5,811 bases of DNA from Thermoprotei archaeon (GCA_003649515.1 QMSC01000089.1:1-5811), one strand, 5' to 3'; positions 1 through 5,811 are shown, counted from the stretch's first letter. Numbers and translations: made by a program. Notes: a model not told the origin generated them from the letters alone.

Positions 1-845
1 ACTATGGTCAACGACGGTGCCAATATGTACCAGCACCCGGCGCCAGTTACTGTTCCTACATAGGCTTGAGCCATGTGTATCATGGCTCCCCAGTTCCCGG
101 GAGTATATGGGATGAGCCCTAGAGCTAAGAGACCTGTATATGAGTAGACTGCTCCCACAGAGCTCAGCATGAAGTTTATGGCTATGTATGACATTAGGTT
201 GGGCATAATTTCACTAAAGACTATATGGCGTTTACTGAGACCCAGACACTTAGCGGCTTCTATGAAGGCTTCTTCTTTAAGTGAGAGAACCTGTGCTCTT
301 ATAGATCTCGCTAAGCCAGCCCATGAAGTTATGCTGAGTAGCAAGGCTATTATGAAGATGTTGATTACGATGCCTGACCGCGCTAACCATACAGCTACGA
401 TTAATAGTAATGGAAATCCCGGTATTGTTAGGAACACGTCGATGAAGGTTGTGATTATGGTGTCGAGTTTTCCTCCAATGTAGCCAGAGATTATCCCCAC
501 AGCTGTACCTATAAGAACGGTTACAAATCCCGCTAGGAAAGCGACTGGAAGTACGTCTTTTCCACCATGGACTATTTGAGCGAATATATCTCTGCCAGCG
601 AAATCTGTACCGAGAGGATGCTCCCAAGACGGCGGTAGATACCTCTTCTCAGGATGAGGCGTAAGGTCTAGCGGTATCAGCATGGGGCCTATTATAGCCA
701 TTAGTATGTAAACGACCAGTATTATGAGACCTGCCAGGGCTCTCTTATCACTGGACAGCAATACCAGAGGCTCATAGATATGGTAGTGTAAGACATCGAT
801 TAGTTTGCTTAGTGCCATTGGTCTTTGAGCCGTAGGCTTAAGCAT
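1..845 (-). CDS. dppC: DppC-type ABC transporter permease, partial (C-terminal end beyond the left edge)
   Basis: Inner-membrane permease subunit of a dipeptide/oligopeptide/oligosaccharide-type (Dpp/Opp) ABC importer; it would pair with the DppB-like protein encoded just upstream. The reading frame is open without a stop from 845 to the window edge (281 codons plus two bases). Family marks seen: a first membrane helix at about residues 37-57; the conserved LGTD-x-x-GRD block at 78-86; helices at about 98-120, 130-154 and 159-178; then the cytoplasmic EAA loop that contacts the ATPase (E-A-A at 196-198, G202, ending in MPN at 214-216), followed by further helices. The ATG at 845 is preferred because GGTGGAG lies just before it and the start overlaps the dppB stop (ATGCTTAA), typical of coupled translation. 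An in-frame ATG at 818 has no visible ribosome site. Probably only a short C-terminal piece is missing. Substrate unknown; the gene symbol is a family label. Confidence 0.93.
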   Translation of the reverse strand, partial: MLKPTAQRPMALSKLIDVLHYHIYEPLVLLSSDKRALAGLIILVVYILMAIIGPMLIPLDLTPHPEKRYLPPSWEHPLGTDFAGRDIFAQIVHGGKDVLPVAFLAGFVTVLIGTAVGIISGYIGGKLDTIITTFIDVFLTIPGFPLLLIVAVWLARSGIVINIFIIALLLSITSWAGLARSIRAQVLSLKEEAFIEAAKCLGLSKRHIVFSEIMPNLMSYIAINFMLSSVGAVYSYTGLLALGLIPYTPGNWGAMIHMAQAYVGTVTGAGCWYILAPSLTI

Positions 846-1845
846 ATGCTCCACCAACTCTTACTCTTGGGTCTAATACTCCATATAATATGTCGGCTAT
901 GAATACCGAAAATACTACGGCGCTAGTTATGAGTAGGAAACCCCCTTGAATTAGCGGGTAGTCTCTCCAGGATAGGGCTAAGCCTATTGTGCTACCAATC
1001 CCAGTATAGGCAAAATATGTTTCTATGAATACTGAACCTCCAAACATATAACCTAGCGATATTGCAAAGCTTGTGAAGAGCGGTAATATGGCATTCCTGC
1101 CCACGTATGTTCTTGCAATACGTCCAGACTTCAGTCCTCTAGCCTCAGCCGCCATTACGTAGTCTTCACCTAAAACTCTTATAGCGCTTCCTCTCATTCC
1201 AAGCATCCAGCCGCCAATGCTTGTAATGACGTAGGCCATCATTGGAAGGAAGGAGTGGTAGAGTACGCTTCCTATGAATTCTAAAGTGAATCCGGGCGTA
1301 ACCATAACGCTATAGCTCCCCCTCTTCGGAAATATAGGATAGTAGTAAGCGAATAAGTATAGTAGCAAGAGCCCTAAAATGAAGTTGGGGGTTGCCTGAG
1401 ATATAGATGCAAATGTGGATGCTATGCTATCAAGCTTGCTTCCCCTTTTATAGGCCATAAGTATACCTAGGCCTATTCCAATGACAAATGAAATGGTCAT
1501 GGATATTGAAAGCAAGAAGACGGTCCAGGGAAGGAAGTAAAGCAAGGAGGAGAGCACGGGAGCACCTGTAGAATAACATTTACCCCAGTCTCCTCGAAGC
1601 AAGCCCAGCATGTATTCAATGTATTGCTTCCAAACAGGCTCTCTGGGCATGACGTTATATAGGGCATATACCTCCATTTCTGCTTCTTCCCGGGAATATC
1701 CGTATGTATTCATGTAGTAGTAAATCATCTGCTCGATAAAGCTTCCTGGCATCAGCCTTATTAGGAAGAAGGTTATCGTGATTACGATGTATATTGTTAA
1801 CACAGCTACCAAGGCGCGTTTAACGATCCACCTCAATACTTGCAC
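838..1845 (-). CDS. dppB: DppB-type ABC transporter permease, complete
   Basis: Inner-membrane permease subunit of a Dpp/Opp-family ABC importer, 335 residues, close to the usual family length. Domain order seen: an N-terminal helix at about 9-29 ending in the family motif FFLIRLMPG; an extracytoplasmic stretch at about 35-95 rich in Tyr and Met; then several membrane helices. The EAA-type cytoplasmic loop lies at about 229-255 (AAEARGL, ending RNAILP) and docks onto the ATPase. The C-terminus has the usual DPR block near VLDPRVRVGG. It is the first gene of a leftward operon with dppC, overlapping it by 8 bases, and is transcribed away from the binding-protein gene at 2062. The start given is GTG at 1845; TTG at 1836 is a strong alternative because GGGGGTG precedes it by 6 bases, which would give a protein starting M-R-W-I-V-K-R as is common in this family. 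The symbol is a family label and does not prove peptide transport. Confidence 0.95.
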   Translation of the reverse strand: MQVLRWIVKRALVAVLTIYIVITITFFLIRLMPGSFIEQMIYYYMNTYGYSREEAEMEVYALYNVMPREPVWKQYIEYMLGLLRGDWGKCYSTGAPVLSSLLYFLPWTVFLLSISMTISFVIGIGLGILMAYKRGSKLDSIASTFASISQATPNFILGLLLLYLFAYYYPIFPKRGSYSVMVTPGFTLEFIGSVLYHSFLPMMAYVITSIGGWMLGMRGSAIRVLGEDYVMAAEARGLKSGRIARTYVGRNAILPLFTSFAISLGYMFGGSVFIETYFAYTGIGSTIGLALSWRDYPLIQGGFLLITSAVVFSVFIADILYGVLDPRVRVGGAYA

Positions 1846-1849
1846 CCCC
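1834..1849 (-). promoter_or_regulatory. Ribosome site GGGGGTG and candidate TTG start of dppB
   Basis: On the minus strand GGGGGTG (1849-1843) differs at one position from the full anti-16S match GGAGGTG and stands 6 bases before an in-frame TTG (1836-1834). The same bases contain the GTG at 1845. This spacing favours the GTG being part of the ribosome site and TTG being the true start. Inferred from spacing only. Confidence 0.5.
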
Positions 1850-1869
1850 AGTAAAATGTAGAGTGCGGG

Positions 1870-1880
1870 TTTATAAAAAT
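1870..1880 (-). promoter_or_regulatory. Archaeal TATA box for the dppB-dppC operon
   Basis: The minus strand reads ATTTTTATAAA in an AT-rich tract (1870-1897). Counting about 26 bases from the box centre places transcription start near 1847. That would give a leader of about 10 bases ahead of a TTG start, or an almost leaderless message for GTG. A second AT-rich candidate, TTTAAATTTTAAAA at 1883-1895, would start about 20 bases earlier. No binding data; call based on box sequence and distance. Confidence 0.5.
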
Positions 1881-1933
1881 TTTTAAAATTTAAAGTATGC
1901 TAATAGGAGAAGATGTTTTGGCAAAATAATGTA

Positions 1934-1987
1934 AGACCAGATGCTGTAGACCAGCTTGAAGCTTGAGGTTCCTAATGGCTTAGAACC
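1934..1987. repeat. Small repeats and hairpin in the dppB / binding-protein divergent spacer
   Basis: This stretch between the two divergent promoters holds three features. AGACCAG occurs twice (1934-1940 and 1948-1954, 14 bases apart). A perfect tandem 7-mer AGCTTGA occurs at 1953-1966, which also contains the inverted repeat AGCTT-G-AAGCT. An 8-pair hairpin lies at 1967-1987, with arms GGTTC(C)TAA and TTAGAACC, one bulged C and loop TGGC. Spacings of this kind suit regulator binding, for example by a sugar-responsive repressor shared by the divergent genes, but the regulator is unknown. Short repeats like these can also arise by chance. Confidence 0.35.
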
Positions 1988-2004
1988 CTGATCTACCATG
2001 AGGG

Positions 2005-2038
2005 AGTTTAAATACTTTACCCTAAAGTTTAAATATTC
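2005..2038 (+). promoter_or_regulatory. Tandem TATA-like boxes ahead of the solute-binding protein gene
   Basis: The 10-mer AGTTTAAATA occurs twice, at 2005-2014 and 2026-2035, exactly 21 bp apart (two DNA turns). Between them CTTTA-CCC-TAAAG (2015-2027) forms a small inverted repeat. A box centred near 2031 would start transcription near 2057, giving a nearly leaderless message, in line with the lack of any ribosome site before the ATG at 2062. The upstream copy would start near 2036, or could act as an operator. Confidence 0.55.
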
Positions 2039-2061
2039 TACGGTAGTAATAGTTAAACGCC

Positions 2062-4113
2062 ATGAAAATAAAGAAGTTATTGTACGTGTTCCTTACCGTT
2101 ACATTGCTTCTAGGCGCATTGATGTACACAACTGCAATGGTTACGTCCCAACCCGAAGGTAAAACCATTTTGTCCATCTTACAGCCATGTGAGCCTCCTC
2201 CACCCCTGAGAACCTGGAACGCATTCTATAAGTGTAGACCTACTAGTATGATACTCGAGCCCCTGTTCTGGTATAGTAGAGGAGAAGGTAAGTTCTATCC
2301 TTGGTTAGCTGAAAGCTATACGGAGGAAGAAGGGCCCGAGCTTATAAAGATTACAATTAAGTTGAGGAAGGGTATAAAGTGGAGTGATGGTAAGGAGTTT
2401 ACAGCCCTAGATGTATTAACCACTTACTGGATTAGAGGATGGGTTCTAAAGTGGTGGCCTATACAGAAATACGTTCCACGCATCGAGGCTCCAGACAAGT
2501 ATACTGTAATCTTATATGTCAAGAAGCCTGCACCAATAGTCTATAAGTGGTGGTTCCTAGCGGGCCCCAGGATCGTTTCCTATGCACAGTACGGTCAATT
2601 TGCCCCAGGACTTAAGGTACCTGGTGAAATACCATTAAAGGATGTTGACGTAGACGAGCTAAGGGACAAGCTATTAAAGTATAGACCTGACAAGTTAATA
2701 GGCACAGGCCCCTACGTGTATAAGACCTTTACCGACACCTTCTGGGTTTACGTCAAGAGGGACACCTACTGGGTTAAGGAGCTAGGCGTAACTTGGAAGA
2801 TTAAGACACCTAAGGGAGAGTTCGAGTTTGGAGGAACCAAGGACTACAGGCTATGGGATGAAATCATATGGTACAGGAGAATTAGCGACCCAGCGAGCTG
2901 GCCTATGATAAAGGCCGGAAAGTTCGATTACACGTGGACAGGAGTATCTGAAGACGTTTATCTAACAATGAAGAGAAATCCAAACTACTGGGTTGCAACT
3001 GGTTCCTGGCTACACGGACACTGTCTGTACTTCAACAGCAGGAGGTATCCATTAAACATAACTAAAGTTAGGTGGGCAATAGCCTATGCAATAAACCTTC
3101 AGGAGTACTGCAAAGTTGCTGTTGAGTGGGGTCCTGAGAGCGTTATACCAGCTGAGTGGCCGGTCTGTATCTCACCACCTGATGTGTATAGATGGCTGTC
3201 AAAGGACTGGTTAGCCCAGTGGGCTAACAAGTACGAGTATAATCCAGATAAGGCGGCTGAACTTCTCGAGGAGCTAGGCTTCACTAAGAAGGATGGATGG
3301 TGGTACCTACCGACGGGTGAGAAGTTCTCTTTAACGATACACGTTCCAGCTGGCTGGGCTGGATGGGTACCAGGAGCTGAGAACATAGCCGTACAACTAA
3401 GGAAATTTGGAATTGACGCCAAGGTCATTGAGCTTGACTGGGGTATGTGGGGCCGTACAATAAGGGAGGAAGGAGACTTCTGGCTTGCCATTGACTTCTG
3501 GACTTACGGATGGTACAACCCCGTGAACAGCTATATAAGATTCTACCGCGACTACACTGTTAATGTTAAGGGACTCGGATTTAGCCCAATACAGTACGTT
3601 CCTGAGGGAGTTTCAAAGTACAGTGGAATGGTAAATGCTACCGAGCTTTCCTTGAAGCTCTTAGTAACTACTGATGAAAAGGAGCAGAAGGAGCTCGTTA
3701 AGGCACTAGCATACATTACTAACCACTACTTACCAGCCCTTCAGCTACATGAGAAGAAGTTCTGTCAAAACATAAACATAAAGCACATCGACTGTGCGAT
3801 AGGATGGGAGGTTTACATAGACTACAAGCCGATCCACGTAGAGATGGGCAACAACCCAGGATTCGTCTATGGATTCCTAATGTGCTCTGGACTCTGGAGA
3901 GCTCCCCCGCCACCAGCACCAGTAATACCGAAGGGCCTCTACGCAACTGTAAACGCCACATATAAGCTCCTTCAGGATCTTGAGAAACAGGTCGCTGCAC
4001 TAAGGGGAGCCGTTAACAGCTTAACGACAGCCATAATAATCGAGGGCATAATAATCATAATACTTGCCATAGCTATAGTCCTAGTAATCAGAAAGAAAGC
4101 GCCACCCGGGTAA
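2062..4113 (+). CDS. Membrane-anchored ABC transporter solute-binding protein, family 5 (DppA/OppA type)
   Basis: Extracellular ligand-capturing subunit of the Dpp/Opp-type importer whose permeases are encoded divergently at 838-1845 and 1-845. It has 683 residues. Residues 1-25 look like a signal peptide: basic KIKK, then a hydrophobic run, with no lipobox Cys. The family 5 fold covers about 35-612, with GIKWSDGKEFTALDV at 104-118, GTGPY at 214-218, RWAIAYAIN at 337-345 and the NPDKAAELLEELGF block at 394-407. A proline linker (APPPPAP, 614-620) leads to a short coiled coil with leucine/valine at heptad spacing (637, 640, 644, 647, 651, 654). A membrane helix at about 657-676 and a basic RKK tail follow. 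This is the archaeal way of tethering binding proteins to the membrane; most bacterial ones use a lipid. Eight cysteines are present (43, 58, 321, 350, 369, 568, 578, 608), all outside the cell if the topology is right. It is very rich in Trp and Tyr, as carbohydrate binders often are. The ATG at 2062 immediately precedes the signal peptide. Ligand unproven: peptide or oligosaccharide. Confidence 0.95.
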   Translation: MKIKKLLYVFLTVTLLLGALMYTTAMVTSQPEGKTILSILQPCEPPPPLRTWNAFYKCRPTSMILEPLFWYSRGEGKFYPWLAESYTEEEGPELIKITIKLRKGIKWSDGKEFTALDVLTTYWIRGWVLKWWPIQKYVPRIEAPDKYTVILYVKKPAPIVYKWWFLAGPRIVSYAQYGQFAPGLKVPGEIPLKDVDVDELRDKLLKYRPDKLIGTGPYVYKTFTDTFWVYVKRDTYWVKELGVTWKIKTPKGEFEFGGTKDYRLWDEIIWYRRISDPASWPMIKAGKFDYTWTGVSEDVYLTMKRNPNYWVATGSWLHGHCLYFNSRRYPLNITKVRWAIAYAINLQEYCKVAVEWGPESVIPAEWPVCISPPDVYRWLSKDWLAQWANKYEYNPDKAAELLEELGFTKKDGWWYLPTGEKFSLTIHVPAGWAGWVPGAENIAVQLRKFGIDAKVIELDWGMWGRTIREEGDFWLAIDFWTYGWYNPVNSYIRFYRDYTVNVKGLGFSPIQYVPEGVSKYSGMVNATELSLKLLVTTDEKEQKELVKALAYITNHYLPALQLHEKKFCQNINIKHIDCAIGWEVYIDYKPIHVEMGNNPGFVYGFLMCSGLWRAPPPPAPVIPKGLYATVNATYKLLQDLEKQVAALRGAVNSLTTAIIIEGIIIIILAIAIVLVIRKKAPPG

Positions 4114-4117
4114 GACC

Positions 4118-4156
4118 TTCTTTATTTTTCGCTAAAATATCATTAATTTTTGTTTC
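4118..4156 (+). terminator. T-rich terminator downstream of the binding-protein gene
   Basis: Two T-rich tracts follow the stop codon, TTCTTTATTTTT (4118-4129) and TTTTTGTTT (4147-4155). Archaeal RNA polymerase stops at such runs without needing a hairpin. The rest of the 227-base spacer (4114-4340) has no supported gene. For the leftward dehydrogenase transcript, the only T-runs I see on the minus strand are short (near 4197-4201 and 4283-4287). Confidence 0.5.
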
Positions 4157-4340
4157 TCATACAAACCTCAGCGGTGAGTAGGTATACTTGTTTTCCAAAA
4201 ATGTATCATATTTTCGCTTTGGAGTTTATGGTTCACGACCAGAAGAACAGGTGTGCTTGGTTTGTCAGGTGCGATATTCTCTTAAAATAGTTATGAGCAG
4301 CCTAGGTCGTAAGGGAGCCTTGTGTGAGAGTTAGGTATAG

Positions 4341-5372
4341 TTACGGTTTCACGATGACCTTCACAAAATCCTCTCGCTTAGTCCTGAGCTTCTCAAAGAC
4401 CTCTAGAACTTGCTCTATCCTTACCTCATGTGTTATGAGGTCCCTCACGTTAATTCTACGTGCTTCTAGAATCTTTACTGCCCGTTCTGTTGTATGGGGG
4501 TTAATGAAGGAGCCTATAATTGAAATCTCCTTCCTGTAGATCTCGAAGGGGCTTATGCTAATTAACGCGTTCATGGGAGCCACACCGAATACCAGAACTT
4601 TCCCGCCATAATCAACGGCCTTTAGCGCATTCTGAAGAACTTGAGGGTTACCTGTAGCTTCGATTACGGCATCTACTCCTCGACCTCCTGTAGCTTCCCT
4701 TATCTCCTTTATGATATCTCTTTCCAGAGGATTGATAACTAGGTCGGCGCCCATTTTTAAGCCCAATTTAAGTCTCTTCTCAAGCACCTCTACTCCAATA
4801 ACTAGTGAAGCCCCCCTAGCGCGCACTAGCTGCAGGTGAATGAGACCTATGGGGCCCAAACCGAATATCGCTACGGTATCTCCGAGACCCACATTTAATA
4901 GGTCCTGGCCGTGAAGACAACATGCGATGGGTTCCGCAAACGCTGCTTCCTCAAAACTTAGGGCATTCGATAGTCTATGTACATTGGTCTCAGGAACAGC
5001 CACATACTCTGCAAAAGCCCCCTGGAGCTCTATTCCTATAGCAACTCTCCTCTCACAGAAGTGAACTACCCCTCTTTTACAGTAATAGCACTTGCCACAC
5101 GAGATATTCGGGTTCACTGCAACCCTTTCTCCTTCCCTTACGTCTTCAACCTCGCTACCCACCTCAACAACTTCGCCTGAGAACTCATGCCCTGGAATCA
5201 CAGGGTACTTTACTGGAACATCCCCTTCAAAAATGTGTAAGTCAGTACCGCAAATGCCGCACGCCTTTACCCTTACTAGAACCTCATTAGGTCTCGGTTT
5301 CGGAGCATCTATCTCCCTTACCTCGGCTCTATGCTTATCCAGAATTACGAAGGCTTTCAAGAACGCTCCCAT
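4341..5372 (-). CDS. Zinc-dependent medium-chain dehydrogenase (sorbitol/threonine dehydrogenase type)
   Basis: Cytoplasmic NAD(P)-linked oxidoreductase of the medium-chain alcohol dehydrogenase superfamily, 343 residues, a normal length. Catalytic zinc ligands visible: C41 in CGICGTD, H62 and E63 in GHEFSGE, and E147 in the EPIACCLHG block that marks the polyol/sugar dehydrogenase branch. The structural zinc site is complete: C92, C95, C98, C106. The nucleotide-binding fold has GLGPIG at 171-176, and an acidic residue (E195, in VIGVEV) at the end of the second strand suggests NAD rather than NADP. Exact substrate (polyol, aldose, threonine or other alcohol) cannot be decided. ATG at 5372 is listed, but the in-frame TTG at 5360 may be the true start: GGGAG lies 5 bases before it and the protein would then begin M-K-A-F-V, the usual family N-terminus. 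Transcribed divergently from the gene at 5486 and convergently with the binding protein. Confidence 0.95.
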   Translation of the reverse strand: MGAFLKAFVILDKHRAEVREIDAPKPRPNEVLVRVKACGICGTDLHIFEGDVPVKYPVIPGHEFSGEVVEVGSEVEDVREGERVAVNPNISCGKCYYCKRGVVHFCERRVAIGIELQGAFAEYVAVPETNVHRLSNALSFEEAAFAEPIACCLHGQDLLNVGLGDTVAIFGLGPIGLIHLQLVRARGASLVIGVEVLEKRLKLGLKMGADLVINPLERDIIKEIREATGGRGVDAVIEATGNPQVLQNALKAVDYGGKVLVFGVAPMNALISISPFEIYRKEISIIGSFINPHTTERAVKILEARRINVRDLITHEVRIEQVLEVFEKLRTKREDFVKVIVKP

Positions 5373-5384
5373 AATTTATAAATT
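5373..5384 (+). promoter_or_regulatory. Palindromic TATA box, candidate rightward promoter
   Basis: AATTTATAAATT is a perfect 12-bp palindrome. Read rightward, a start about 26 bases from its centre falls near 5405, just before the GGAGG (5407-5411) of the short ORF at 5420. A competing rightward box, AATATATT (5447-5454), would start near 5476 and skip that ORF. Confidence 0.4.
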
Positions 5385-5390
5385 CACCCG

Positions 5391-5400
5391 AAATTTAAGC
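5391..5400 (-). promoter_or_regulatory. TATA-like box for the dehydrogenase gene
   Basis: The minus strand reads GCTTAAATTT, preceded by an A/G-rich CAAA that could serve as the TFB recognition element. Transcription would start near 5370, inside the annotated ATG codon (5372-5370). This favours the TTG start at 5360 with a leader of about 10 bases carrying GGGAG. Confidence 0.45.
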
Positions 5401-5419
5401 TTTGACGGAGGAGAGAGAC

Positions 5420-5482
5420 ATGCTGCAGGAGGATTTGTGGCAAACGAATATATTGTGGGTGTCTATTCTTGAAGAGGGCTAA
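5420..5482 (+). CDS. Possible 20-residue leader ORF upstream of the isomerase-like gene
   Basis: ATG at 5420 follows GGAGG (5407-5411) by 8 bases, one of the best ribosome sites in the window. It opens 20 codons beginning MLQEDLWQTN and ending ILEEG, closed by TAA at 5480-5482. That stop is one codon (ACC) before the ATG at 5486, in the same frame. The ribosome site of the downstream gene (GAGGG, 5474-5478) lies inside the last codons of this ORF, so translation could be coupled. I recognise no homologue, and an ORF this short can occur by chance. Alternatives: it is a non-coding leader, or it is an N-terminal extension broken by a stop. Confidence 0.35.
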   Translation: MLQEDLWQTNILWVSILEEG

Positions 5483-5485
5483 ACC

Positions 5486-5811
5486 ATGCACGCGAAGATT
5501 AAGGTCTTACCGGTCATAGTTAGAAGCCCTCCTACAGATTCTCTTAAGGAAGCAAGCTATGTCCTTTATCGATGGGCGACCTTCACTGAGCCCTACAGGG
5601 TTAAGGACCTTGATGATTGGAGGAGAATCCCCGAAAAGGTAGGTGACGTGGACGTTGTAATGTTGTTCGGAGGCTTTTGGAGCGTTCCTGATCCGCTGAA
5701 GGCCATAGACAAACCCATAGTTGTCTGGTCGTGGACACATGAAGGAACGTTAACTATGTGGCTCTGGGAAACCCTTTCATGGCTCAGGGCTAATGGCATA
5801 GACGTGCCAGT
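5486..5811 (+). CDS. Alpha/beta protein, possibly L-fucose isomerase-like, partial (N-terminal 108 residues)
   Basis: The open frame runs from ATG at 5486 to the window edge with no stop; GAGGG (5474-5478) lies 7 bases before the start, and an in-frame TAA at 5480 fixes the upstream limit. Visible features: a first beta strand KIKVLPVIV (4-12), a helix at about 19-30, a second strand DVVMLFGGF (56-64), a third strand KPIVVWSW (76-83), then a Trp-rich helical stretch TMWLWETLSWLR (90-101). The pattern of alternating strands, and the 'value of one option versus another' block near 56-83, recall the N-terminal domain of fucose/arabinose isomerase-like proteins. This is a weak match made by eye and no catalytic residues are in view. 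If correct, it would interconvert an aldose and a ketose in the cytoplasm. The neighbouring sugar-type dehydrogenase fits that role. Treat as an unassigned protein until the rest is read. Confidence 0.7.
   Translation, partial: MHAKIKVLPVIVRSPPTDSLKEASYVLYRWATFTEPYRVKDLDDWRRIPEKVGDVDVVMLFGGFWSVPDPLKAIDKPIVVWSWTHEGTLTMWLWETLSWLRANGIDVP

Noticed and set aside
169..483. 104-codon plus-strand ORF opposite dppC
   Set aside because: It is antisense to a well-supported permease, has no clear ribosome site and no family features.
277..627. 116-codon minus-strand ORF inside the dppC region
   Set aside because: It lies in a different frame from dppC, whose frame shows the GTD-GRD block, EAA loop and membrane helices over the same bases; the ORF is rich in Arg and Ser with no recognisable fold.
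1967..1987. GGTTC...GAACC stem considered as part of a tRNA gene
   Set aside because: No acceptor, D or anticodon arms can be drawn around it; it is a single short hairpin.
3099..4000. Two minus-strand ORFs (3099-3491 and 3719-4000) opposite the binding-protein gene
   Set aside because: Both are antisense shadows of a convincing 683-residue protein, with low-complexity composition and no promoter or ribosome site.
4167..4178. CTCA-GCGG-TGAG hairpin after the binding-protein gene, considered as an intrinsic terminator
   Set aside because: The stem is only 4 pairs and is not followed directly by a T-run; the T tracts upstream are better terminator candidates.
4201..4290. 29-codon plus-strand ORF (MYHIFALEF...) in the convergent spacer
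   Set aside because: There is no ribosome site at a useful distance, it lies after terminator-like T-runs, and it has no recognisable features; a chance ORF is the simpler explanation.
4324..5472. Plus-strand ORFs (4324-4539, 4977-5180, 5092-5472) opposite the dehydrogenase
   Set aside because: They are antisense to a gene with complete zinc-site and Rossmann motifs; their Ser/Thr-rich translations are what a complementary strand gives.
5507..5799. Two minus-strand ORFs opposite the isomerase-like gene
   Set aside because: The plus-strand frame is open to the edge with a ribosome site and regular alternating strands and helices; the minus-strand frames have neither.
1..5811. CRISPR arrays, insertion sequences, rRNA or tRNA genes
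   Set aside because: No regularly spaced repeats, terminal inverted repeats, transposase-like frames or RNA gene folds were seen on either strand.

Overview
The window looks like hyperthermophilic archaeal DNA, most likely from the Thermoproteota (crenarchaeal) branch. Three things point there. AT-rich boxes of the archaeal TATA type (TTTATAAA, TTTAAATA) sit about 25-35 bp ahead of gene starts. AGG and AGA arginine codons are common. The transport solute-binding protein ends in a proline linker, a short coiled coil, a single membrane helix and a basic tail, an architecture typical of archaeal extracellular binding proteins. The genus cannot be read from the sequence.

Layout, left to right. 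Positions 1-845 (minus) hold most of a DppC-type ABC permease that runs off the left edge. Positions 838-1845 (minus) hold the complete DppB-type permease; the two genes overlap by 8 bases and form one operon, and the ATPase genes probably lie beyond the left edge. Positions 1846-2061 are a divergent control region with a promoter for dppB, a tandem-repeat and hairpin element, and two TATA-like copies ahead of the rightward gene. Positions 2062-4113 (plus) encode a 683-residue family 5 solute-binding protein. Positions 4114-4340 are a 227-base convergent spacer with T-rich probable terminators. Positions 4341-5372 (minus) encode a zinc-dependent medium-chain dehydrogenase of the sorbitol/threonine dehydrogenase type. 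Positions 5373-5485 are a second divergent control region containing a possible 20-residue leader ORF. Positions 5486-5811 (plus) are the start of an alpha/beta protein, possibly of the L-fucose isomerase-like group, cut by the right edge.

How the genes may work together: the membrane-tethered binding protein would capture a ligand outside the cell and pass it to the DppB/DppC channel. Dpp/Opp-family transporters of hyperthermophiles often carry oligosaccharides rather than peptides. The neighbouring polyol/sugar-type dehydrogenase and the possible sugar isomerase make a sugar or sugar-derivative uptake and catabolism locus a reasonable inference, but the substrate is not shown by the sequence.

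I do not see a clearly new biological system. The points most worth checking are the short leader ORF, the interleaved divergent promoters, the repeated promoter boxes ahead of the binding protein, and two genes whose better start codon seems to be TTG.
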